Assembly (NCBI RefSeq): GCF_004342885.1
Contig: NZ_SMAB01000017.1
Span: 1-48,409 of the forward strand
Origin: Tepidibacillus fermentans
Lineage (GTDB): Bacteria; Bacillota; Bacilli; Tepidibacillales; Tepidibacillaceae
Direction: 5' to 3'
Length of the DNA stretch: 48,409 nt
Under the pieces are notes generated by a model. It made no database searches and was not told the origin of the DNA. It was given only the letters and a program-made list of their open reading frames with translations. Made by a program: the position numbers and the translations under genes. Of the stretch, positions 41,864 through 48,409 are shown piece after piece. How positions within the stretch are numbered: the stretch's first letter is position 1; each line of letters opens with the position of its first letter.

Positions 41864-42592
41864 CTATTTTCTAATTACTAGTTGAGCGTAAATGGTTTCG
41901 GCTTTATCATTGATAAAAATTTTATGTTCATAAGAACCGTAAAACACGTTATGCTCACCGTATTCTTCAAATAATTCGCTTATAATTAAGCGTTTTATTT
42001 TTTCTTTTTCTATGTCTGTGTACTCAATTTCTTTTTCATCTAGTATATCTTCAATCTCATCAATGTAATCGCACGCATAAAACATGTCCGCTTTATCAAC
42101 AGATATTTTCAATCCATTTACATAATTTTCAACAATCTCCTTCATCCACGAATTATCTAGACGACCAGCTACACGTTCCATCCCTTTGTGGGTAACTAAC
42201 CACGTGCCACCACTTTTCCGTGCTTCGCTTATTTTAAACTTTCCCCGCTCGATCCATTTCGTTACCGTATTCTGTCCCAAACCCCATATTTTCTCCGCTT
42301 CTCGAGCCGTATAAACAGATACGATTGGAGAGATGGTACCGTCAATAAGGTACACCTCGACAATGTAAAAACCTTCATCATCTGCTGGATGGATTTCGAT
42401 CATAACTCTTCCTGCGTGTTTTCCTTTTTCGTTCGTTAGACTGACCTCTCTACGCTCGAGAGGGTAAATAAAGTCTAAAGAATCTAAATGCCATTCGTAC
42501 GCTCCTTCAATCATTTGGAAAACTTTTTCAATCGCTTCCTCAAATGCTGCATCTTTACCTAAACACTCTTCTTTAAATAATAACATTGCCAT
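41864..42592 (-). CDS. HTH-containing protein of the attR cassette, unknown
   Basis: 242 aa from ATG 42592 with GAAAGGGGAAATTAAA upstream; the longer frame to 42688 overlaps the neighbour and lacks a site. An N-terminal domain (1-92) precedes an HTH (94-145: YTAREAEKIWGLGQNTVTKW, IERGKF, RKSGGTWLVTHKGMER) that matches the 77-aa protein at 21461. A C-terminal helical domain (146-242, ending in YGSYEHKIFINDKAETIYAQ) follows. It is the second gene of a minus-strand pair. No known toxin or defence motif was recognised. Confidence 0.75.
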   Translation of the reverse strand: MAMLLFKEECLGKDAAFEEAIEKVFQMIEGAYEWHLDSLDFIYPLERREVSLTNEKGKHAGRVMIEIHPADDEGFYIVEVYLIDGTISPIVSVYTAREAEKIWGLGQNTVTKWIERGKFKISEARKSGGTWLVTHKGMERVAGRLDNSWMKEIVENYVNGLKISVDKADMFYACDYIDEIEDILDEKEIEYTDIEKEKIKRLIISELFEEYGEHNVFYGSYEHKIFINDKAETIYAQLVIRK

Positions 42593-42635
42593 TTTAATTT
42601 CCCCTTTCGTTATTTTTGACAGGAGGAGATAAAGA

Positions 42636-43121
42636 TTATAAGTATAATTTGGAACGCATACGATCAAATGCTGATTGTAAACGCCCACTTAAAAACTGAT
42701 AGGAGAACATATACAACAAGCATTCCTCATCGATTCTTCCGCGGTGGATTACGTTCGTCTGCGTAAAATGAATCCAATAATCTGCGCGGTCTTTATTCAT
42801 AAATTCATCGAGCGCCGCAAGAATTTCTTCTTTCTTTTTCGCGCGATAAGCATCGTCTTTTTTCTCGAAAAATTCCGCTTTTTCTAATTTAGAAACGAAC
42901 ATATCAACTGCTTTCTCTACGATCGGAACTAACTTAGCGCGAACATCATTAGCCCACGCAACCTGTTTTTCTGTCCCTTTTAAAGTTGGTAACACTTTTT
43001 CTCTCATCTTTTTCACCTCTGCCCATACTGTTTTAAGCGCTAGAGCCATGCGAGCTACCCAATCACCAATCATTGTTTTCGCTAAAGCAACTGCTTTTTT
43101 CATGATCTCTTTTTTGTTCAT
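42636..43121 (-). CDS. Accessory protein of the attR cassette, unknown
   Basis: 161 aa with AGGAGGAG before the ATG. Two short motifs recur in many proteins of mobile elements: an N-terminal EIMKKAVALAKTMIGDWVAR, ALALKTVWAEVKK helix pair and TEKQVAWANDVRAKL (50-64), with a later RADYWI. The C-terminal half (about 110-161) has YMFSYQFLSGRLQ and is predicted soluble. Function is unknown. It is transcribed first from a strong promoter inside an inverted repeat and is followed 43 bases later by the HTH gene. Confidence 0.7.
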   Translation of the reverse strand: MNKKEIMKKAVALAKTMIGDWVARMALALKTVWAEVKKMREKVLPTLKGTEKQVAWANDVRAKLVPIVEKAVDMFVSKLEKAEFFEKKDDAYRAKKKEEILAALDEFMNKDRADYWIHFTQTNVIHRGRIDEECLLYMFSYQFLSGRLQSAFDRMRSKLYL

Positions 43122-43134
43122 TGTTTACTCCTCC

Positions 43135-43193
43135 TGTCTTGTATTTAACCTTCTGATTTTATTATATACACTTTGTGTCTAAAATACAAGACA
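43135..43193 (-). promoter_or_regulatory. Strong promoter within a 12-bp inverted repeat
   Basis: Minus strand: TTGTAT (43184-43189), 17 bp, TATAAT (43161-43166). The spacer holds the palindrome ACACAAAGTGT. Outside it TGTCTTGTATTT (43135-43146) and AAATACAAGACA (43182-43193) are perfect inverted copies. Repression by the HTH protein of the cassette is likely (inference). Confidence 0.75.
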
Positions 43194-43239
43194 TTTTCAA
43201 AATTTCTTTTCGACATTTTTCGAAAAAAAAGAAACGCCA

Positions 43240-43272
43240 ATGCAACCAAAATTGCAACCGAAATGGTTGCAA
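43240..43272. promoter_or_regulatory. Putative integrase arm-type sites (attR side)
   Basis: ATGCAACC (43240-43247), TTGCAACC (43252-43259) and the inverted GGTTGCAA (43265-43272) lie on the phage side of attR, about 105-137 bases from the core. They match the two copies beside attL. Confidence 0.55.
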
Positions 43273-43376
43273 ATGATTGAAAAATACAAGTTAACTAAGA
43301 AATATAAAATAGAAAAAATCAGTAACGTAAAGGTTTTTAAAAAACTTATGTATATATTGAAAAAGTACTTATCAAA

Positions 43377-43485
43377 CTTCAAAACCGAGTGGGCGGCACG
43401 TGATGTCGCTGGTAGGTTCGATTCCTATCCACTCCCGCCAATACTTAAAAAGGCAACAACCACAAGGGTTTGTGGTTGTTTTTTT
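43377..43485 (+). repeat. attR: second copy of the 109-bp selC core
   Basis: Identical to 7698-7806. It contains the original host 3' part of tRNA-Sec and its terminator, but not the 5' part, so it is a silent tRNA remnant. The prophage right end is 43376. Confidence 0.95.
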
Positions 43486-43520
43486 ATTAGATAAACTGAA
43501 TATGGAAGTAACATCAAGTG

Positions 43521-43555
43521 AAAATAAAAAAGGTTTGCAAACCAATTGCTAACCT
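43521..43555 (-). terminator. Terminator of the coiled-coil gene
   Basis: On the minus strand AAGGTT-A-GCAA pairs with TTGC-A-AACCTT over TTGGT, then TTTTTTATTTT (43530-43521). It follows the gene that ends at 43578. Confidence 0.75.
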
Positions 43556-43577
43556 TCGTGTCAAGATATATCATTTA

Positions 43578-43976
43578 TTATAAACTTGTCATTCTTTCTA
43601 CTTCTGATTCTAACTTAAAAATGCGTTTGTTAAGCACTTGAATTTCCGCATCTCGTTGATCTAGTTTATTGTTAATTGTTTGTAACATGGCATGAACGTC
43701 TTCCTGATGGCTTTCTTCTATGCGTCGAACAGTGGCTTTGACTTCACTTACATCAACCTGTAACTGAGCTAATTTAGTTTCAATAATATCAAAGCGGTTG
43801 TTCACGTTAGATTTTATATCTTGTATTTCTGACTTTGTAGCCATGTTAGCCTTCATATCTTGTAATTCTGACTTTGTGACCATGTTAGATTTTATATCTT
43901 GTATTTCTGACTTTGTAGCCATGTTAGCCTTCATATCCGCAAGTTCATCTAGAAGTTTTTTGAGCATTTCTTCCAT
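43578..43976 (-). CDS. Coiled-coil protein with 13-residue repeats
   Basis: 132 aa from ATG 43976 (GAGGCGAAATC upstream). After a short helix, three near-identical 13-residue units (KANMATKSEIQDI, KSNMVTKSELQDM, KANMATKSEIQDI) and a decayed fourth precede a heptad coiled coil to the end (VSEVKATVRRIEESHQEDVH, KLESEVERMTSL). Host chromosomal gene just outside attR, with no catalytic motif. Bacilli carry several such small coiled-coil proteins of unknown role. Confidence 0.8.
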   Translation of the reverse strand: MEEMLKKLLDELADMKANMATKSEIQDIKSNMVTKSELQDMKANMATKSEIQDIKSNVNNRFDIIETKLAQLQVDVSEVKATVRRIEESHQEDVHAMLQTINNKLDQRDAEIQVLNKRIFKLESEVERMTSL

Positions 43977-44218
43977 GATTTCGCCTCTTTTGTTTATCTT
44001 CAAACTTACGACCTGCTCACATCTTTGTTAATCTATCAAATCCTATGAACATTCCCCTTGTTTTTCCTTTGGTAAGAAAAAGCAGCTATTATCTGTCTAT
44101 CCTTGTTACAATTATACTTTTTAAAACTCTAATTTTAAATATTTTTCCGCACAAGAGTATTACAAGAAAAAGCTTCTTTAAATTCTTGAGAAGCATTAAA
44201 TAGCATACAAAATGAATG
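43977..44218. other. Non-coding gap with a hairpin-forming segment
   Basis: No ORF with an RBS is seen. A GCTTCT/AGAAGC inverted repeat lies at about 44169-44195. The first part should hold the promoter of the coiled-coil gene. Confidence 0.35.
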
Positions 44219-44258
44219 GAAAAAAATCACTCAATTTCCGTTAAAGAAAATGAGTGGT
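44219..44258 (-). terminator. Terminator of the CBS-domain gene
   Basis: On the minus strand CACTCATTTTC pairs with GGAAATTGAGTG (one or two bulges), then a T-run at 44226-44219. It lies about 60 bases after the stop at 44320. Confidence 0.65.
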
Positions 44259-44319
44259 TAAAGTCACAACATCAAGGCCAAAAAGATCTCCATATTCTCG
44301 GTGTAAGAATTGATAGGGA

Positions 44320-45024
44320 TCATTGCAAATGCATCATATCCCATAAGGTAATGATACCAAGCAAAGGTTCTTTATGATCTCCATGTTCTGTAATCAATAA
44401 CGCATCAATCCGATAGGTACCTTCTTCGACATTCTTGCGAAAGATATCTTTAATATCGTAAATGTTCATTTCTTGATGAATGAAGCGATAATTTTCATCT
44501 TTTTTCTTTTCATGTGTTAGTACATCTTTTAGATAAACATTTGAAAAAGATAAGGGTTCTTTATCGACGTGTTTCGCGATCCAATTGGTAATCCCGTCTT
44601 TCGTTAATAGGCCAAGAAATTTTTGCTTATCATAGATTGGAAACTTCGAATAAGAAAACGTGTTAATTGCACGTAAAATGTCTTTTAATGTATGAGTCGA
44701 TTGAAACGTGGTCACTTTTTTTTGGAATAAAGGAACGACTTTCATCGGTTGCCTTAATTCTTGTTCAATCTTCTCAATCAGTTGAACGACTTGATCATGA
44801 GGTTCCGCGATTGCATAATTCACATCAATCGAATCATGGACAATTGCATTTCGTAGGTCGCTAAATTCTTTTAAGTCATCATAGTATTTCATGACAATTG
44901 GGTTATATTTTTTGACATATCCAATTAAACGTGAGAAGGGTACATAATGATCATAAGGAGCATGTTTTCTTAAAATTTTCTCAATGGAATTAAATGCGAT
45001 CAAGAAGCGATCTGAATTGCGCAC
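44320..45024 (-). CDS. CBS-domain pair protein with HEPN-like N-terminus
   Basis: 234 aa; the GTG start has AAAGGGGGAT upstream. The N-terminal 90 residues are helical and carry LRNAIVHD (57-64), which fits the HEPN RxxxxH motif. Two CBS modules follow (about 93-153 and 165-232), e.g. FPIYDKQKFLGLLTKDGITN and DALLITEHGDHKEPLLGIIT. CBS pairs bind adenosyl ligands and act as sensors. The HEPN-like part may be an RNase or only a structural relative. Its role is unknown; it is divergent from trpS. Confidence 0.8.
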   Translation of the reverse strand: MRNSDRFLIAFNSIEKILRKHAPYDHYVPFSRLIGYVKKYNPIVMKYYDDLKEFSDLRNAIVHDSIDVNYAIAEPHDQVVQLIEKIEQELRQPMKVVPLFQKKVTTFQSTHTLKDILRAINTFSYSKFPIYDKQKFLGLLTKDGITNWIAKHVDKEPLSFSNVYLKDVLTHEKKKDENYRFIHQEMNIYDIKDIFRKNVEEGTYRIDALLITEHGDHKEPLLGIITLWDMMHLQ

Positions 45025-45114
45025 TTAGAATCCCCCTTTTATTTAAATGGGCCCCTTTTTTGATAACATTATAGCACGATCAATTGCAACATTGGAAAAA
45101 ATCATATAAACTGA

Positions 45115-46134
<1,020 letters not shown>

Positions 46135-46140
46135 TAGAAA

Positions 46141-46169
46141 AACGCTGAGTTAATTACTCAGCGTTTTTT
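46141..46169. terminator. Bidirectional terminator between trpS and the NhaC gene
   Basis: The 10-bp perfect stem AACGCTGAGT (46141-46150) pairs with ACTCAGCGTT (46156-46165), followed by T residues to 46169; the reverse side has A residues. It serves both convergent genes and overlaps the NhaC stop. Confidence 0.85.
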
Positions 46170-47908
46170 GCTTCTCTTAATGGATAAGGGACTGTACTTT
46201 CATTCGTTTCTAGAGGTTTACCAACGAATCTTACAAGTAAGAAAATTGCTAGGATTGCAATTGGCAATGCGATCCATACGGATACCCCTAGTCCTACTGG
46301 TAAATACCCAAATAGGACGGTGATAAATGCAACAGGGAGTGCATAGTCTAATTGTGTTCTCACATGATCCAAATGGTCACTACCTGCTCCCATCGAAGAA
46401 AGAATTGTGGTATCTGAAATTGGTGAAGCATGATCACCAAAGATTGCACCTGTTAACACAGCCCCAGCACTCATGATAATGAATTTAGGATCAGGTGATA
46501 ATGCTGCAGCTAATGGAATGGTAAGTGGCATGAGTATTCCCATCGTACCATAAGATGTACCTGTCGCAAAGGAAATAATTGCTCCCAGTATAAAGATAAT
46601 CGATGGTAAGATAAACGCCGGTAACTTATCAGAGAGTAAACCAACTAGATATTTTGCAGTTCCTAATTCTTTCATTGTACTACTTAAGGACCAAGCGAGA
46701 AGTAAGATGACTCCGGTAATCAGTAAAGATTTCATTCCATTGATCCAAGTTTCAATCGCTTCACCAACCGTGAAGATTCGTTTCGCAACACCCATAATAA
46801 TGGCTACGATACTAGAGAATAAAGCGGCTTGGAATAATACAACACTTGCGTCTGAAGCACCGAATGTTTCACGAATGGTTTTTAAAGAGAATGGATGGGA
46901 TTGAATAAATTGAATCAGTTCCTTATCTTCACCATCTACAATTGCCATATAACCATTATAGTAAAAACCAACAAATGAGAGAATCATTAATAAACCGATC
47001 GGTATAATTGCTGTCCAAATACTTAATTGAATGCCTTCTTTTGGTTGATTATCTTTGTCATCGACAGCCATTGGTTTCGCTGTATCGGCAAGAACTTTTC
47101 CTGTTGTTCTGGCACGATATTCTGCTTGATACATCGAACCAAAGTCTCTCATCATTAATGCAATTGCGAGTATGAATACTAAAATTAAAATATTATAAAA
47201 ACGGAAAGGAATGGTATCAATGAATACTCCATATGCGTTAACCGTTTGACCGATAGAGGAATAGGCATCTTTAATTAGACCTACTTCATATCCGATCCAA
47301 GTGGAAACAATCATGATTCCAGCAATTGGAGCTGCAGTTGCATCAACAATAAAAGCGAGTTTTTCTCTCGATATTTTTAGTTTATCAGTAACAGGTCGCA
47401 TGATTGGACCAACAATCAGGGAATTCGCATAATCATCAAAGAAAACTAAGATTCCCATCAGCCATGTAATAATTTGCGCACTCCTTGGAGTTTTTGCTCG
47501 TTTTGCTAACGATTCAGCAACAGCCTTAGCACCACCCATTTTGGTTACAAGACCAATGAGTCCACCAATTGCTAATACTTGCAAGATAATCCCGGCGTTC
47601 CAAGGATCTGCAAGTGAATTAAGGATATATTGGACAACTTGTAATAATGCCTGAATGAGCGACATAAATGCATTATGTGCGCTTAATTGGAGGAGAAATG
47701 CGCCAGAAAAAACACCAAGAAATAATGATAACACAACATTCTTCGTAATAAATGCGAGAATAATTGCAATTAAAGGTGGAATGAGTGTCCAAAAACCATA
47801 TATACTAGCATTTTTTGCAGCTTGATCCGCTTCTTCTGCAAAAACAGGTATCGAGCCACTGATAAAAAATAACATACTAAAGAGTAAGATTTGAAATTTT
47901 TGTCTCAT
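46154..47908 (-). CDS. NhaC-family transporter, likely lysine transport
   Basis: 584-aa inner-membrane protein with an N-terminal signal-like segment (KFQILLFSMLFFISG) and about 11-12 hydrophobic spans. It fits the Na+/H+ antiporter NhaC superfamily: PRSAQIITWLMGILVFFDDY, ANSLIVGPIMRP, ATGTSYGTMGILMPLTIPLA, GDHASPISDTTILSSMGAGS. Proteins of this family under lysine riboswitches are called LysW and are believed to take up lysine. The lysine riboswitch directly upstream makes lysine import more likely than plain sodium export. GAAGGAGGCTACTT precedes the ATG. Confidence 0.9.
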   Translation of the reverse strand: MRQKFQILLFSMLFFISGSIPVFAEEADQAAKNASIYGFWTLIPPLIAIILAFITKNVVLSLFLGVFSGAFLLQLSAHNAFMSLIQALLQVVQYILNSLADPWNAGIILQVLAIGGLIGLVTKMGGAKAVAESLAKRAKTPRSAQIITWLMGILVFFDDYANSLIVGPIMRPVTDKLKISREKLAFIVDATAAPIAGIMIVSTWIGYEVGLIKDAYSSIGQTVNAYGVFIDTIPFRFYNILILVFILAIALMMRDFGSMYQAEYRARTTGKVLADTAKPMAVDDKDNQPKEGIQLSIWTAIIPIGLLMILSFVGFYYNGYMAIVDGEDKELIQFIQSHPFSLKTIRETFGASDASVVLFQAALFSSIVAIIMGVAKRIFTVGEAIETWINGMKSLLITGVILLLAWSLSSTMKELGTAKYLVGLLSDKLPAFILPSIIFILGAIISFATGTSYGTMGILMPLTIPLAAALSPDPKFIIMSAGAVLTGAIFGDHASPISDTTILSSMGAGSDHLDHVRTQLDYALPVAFITVLFGYLPVGLGVSVWIALPIAILAIFLLVRFVGKPLETNESTVPYPLREAKNAE

Positions 47909-47930
47909 AAGTAGCCTCCTTCATTTTTGA

Positions 47931-47971
47931 GAAAACAAAAAACCTTGAAGCACCAACAATGCTTCAAGGTT
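47931..47971 (-). terminator. Riboswitch-controlled terminator
   Basis: On the minus strand AACCTTGAAGC (47971-47961) pairs with GCTTCAAGGTT (47951-47941), then TTTTTTGTTTT. It lies between the lysine aptamer and the transporter RBS, as expected for transcription attenuation. Confidence 0.88.
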
Positions 47972-48180
47972 CTAATCCTCTAGTTAAAAAGGAATAAAAA
48001 CTCTTGACCATCGATAGCGCTCCACAAACTTGACGTTTGTGACAGTTCTGTACATATTCTGCACAGACCCAGCGTATGATTTTTTGGCGAAAATCATACA
48101 CTTCGGCAGTACTTCCTTTTAAGTTATTCCAATTGCCATGATGAATAACTTTACTCTTAAGCACCGCACCTCTATCTACA
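47972..48180 (-). ncRNA. Lysine riboswitch (L box) aptamer
   Basis: On the minus strand the conserved pieces follow in order: AGAGGTGC, a later AAGAGTAAAG, GCCGAAGTGTATGATTTT, CTGGGTC, ACTGTCAC, and a closing GTGGAGCGCTATC. These are lysine-riboswitch consensus elements. With the terminator at 47931-47971 it would turn the gene off when lysine is high. The apparent 66-aa ORF in this interval is rejected. Confidence 0.92.
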
Positions 48181-48409
48181 TTTCAACACTATACAATTCC
48201 TTTCTCCTATTTAACAGGTTACTAAGGAAAAGTATTTATGTCAACAAAAAAATGAATAAATTGTGAAGTTCAAGGGTAATACCAGAATCAAATCTTATAT
48301 AAAAAATGATATGAGTAAAATATTTCTCGAGGAGATTGGTAGAAAATACTAGCAAAAAAAGAGAAGGCGTTCTATCGTAAATGTATGCTTTAGCAGGCAA
48401 ATACATTTA
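48181..48409. other. Riboswitch upstream region and a terminal inverted repeat
   Basis: The region should hold the minus-strand promoter of the transporter; a TATAGT -10-like element lies near 48189-48194. At the window edge TAAATGTAT (48378-48386) and ATACATTTA (48401-48409) form a perfect 9-bp inverted repeat. No gene is seen. Confidence 0.4.

Larger units (their letters stand above)
7698..43485. mobile_element. Siphovirus-like prophage integrated in selC
   Basis: One unit is 35,679 bp, measured from attL to attR. It has the full temperate-phage order: integrase beside attL, lysogeny control, replication/recombination, terminase, portal, capsid, tail, holin and amidase. Boundaries are set by the 109-bp direct repeat. 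Long tape measure, tail-tube and connector genes without sheath or baseplate genes indicate a long non-contractile tail. The portal, minor head, DUF4355 scaffold and connector types resemble the SPP1-like assembly scheme. The tail-fibre gene is frameshifted, so current infectivity is uncertain. Confidence 0.96.

Noticed and set aside
43377-43440. Second tRNA-Sec at attR
   Set aside because: It lacks the 5' acceptor, D-arm and half the anticodon stem; only the 3' att core is present.
7698-43485. Integrative conjugative element instead of a phage
   Set aside because: ImmA and DUF-type genes occur in ICEs, but terminase, portal, capsid, tail and lysis genes are all present and no relaxase or conjugation genes are seen.
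47964-48164. Minus-strand 66-aa ORF upstream of the NhaC gene
   Set aside because: It overlaps the lysine riboswitch and terminator; conserved aptamer pieces explain the sequence better than a protein.

Overview
ORGANISM. The window reads as a low-GC Firmicute, most likely of the order Bacillales. Shine-Dalgarno sites are strong (AAGGAGG-like), the genes are AT-rich, and a lysine riboswitch sits upstream of an NhaC-type transporter. The cell decodes UGA as selenocysteine: selB lies at 127-2046 (minus) and an intact selC (tRNA-Sec, anticodon TCA) at 7665-7761 (plus). I do not assign a genus.

LEFT HOST FLANK (1-7697). selB is followed on the same strand by a gene for an unusual Tyr/Trp/Gly-rich protein. 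Next comes the para-aminobenzoate set pabA-pabB-pabC (folate precursor), then a GH13 oligo-1,6-glucosidase gene, and then the 5' half of selC.

PROPHAGE (7698-43485). A siphovirus-type prophage of about 35.7 kb is integrated inside selC. A perfect 109-bp direct repeat (7698-7806 and 43377-43485) marks attL and attR. It starts in the anticodon loop and runs through the CCA end and the terminator, so integration rebuilds a complete tRNA-Sec gene. The layout runs from a minus-strand lysogeny arm (integrase, S24-like protein, ImmA/IrrE protease, a membrane-anchored ComEC-like metallo-beta-lactamase protein with its DUF3006 partner, a small membrane protein, and the CI-like repressor) to a divergent promoter/operator region. 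Then come the plus-strand early genes (Cro-like, excisionase-like, YqaJ exonuclease, RecT, DnaD-like initiator with internal iterons, DnaC loader, RusA, sigma-like late activator). Packaging and head genes follow (TerS, TerL, portal, a minor head protein with a toxin-like C-terminus and a probable immunity gene, scaffold, major capsid), then connector and tail genes (including a chaperone pair with a canonical -1 slippery heptamer and a 950-aa tape measure), and last the tail fibre, holin and amidase. Accessory genes include a TM2-domain gene inserted antisense in the tail operon and a two-gene cassette beside attR.

RIGHT HOST FLANK (43486-48409). A coiled-coil protein, a CBS-domain protein with an HEPN-like RNxxVH motif, tryptophanyl-tRNA synthetase (trpS), and an NhaC-family transporter under a lysine riboswitch with its terminator.

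MOST INTERESTING. (1) The minor head protein ends in a low-GC, His-rich toxin-like module, and an 84-aa ORF whose start overlaps its stop looks like the immunity gene. (2) The tail-fibre gene is split by a 5-bp duplication inside perfect 90-bp tandem repeats; removing it gives one 1605-aa frame. (3) The prophage sits in selC and rebuilds the tRNA and its terminator. (4) The tail chaperone has a canonical U-UUU-UUC frameshift site. (5) Two accessory cassettes of unknown function: MBL/DUF3006/membrane protein, and the palindrome-regulated pair beside attR.
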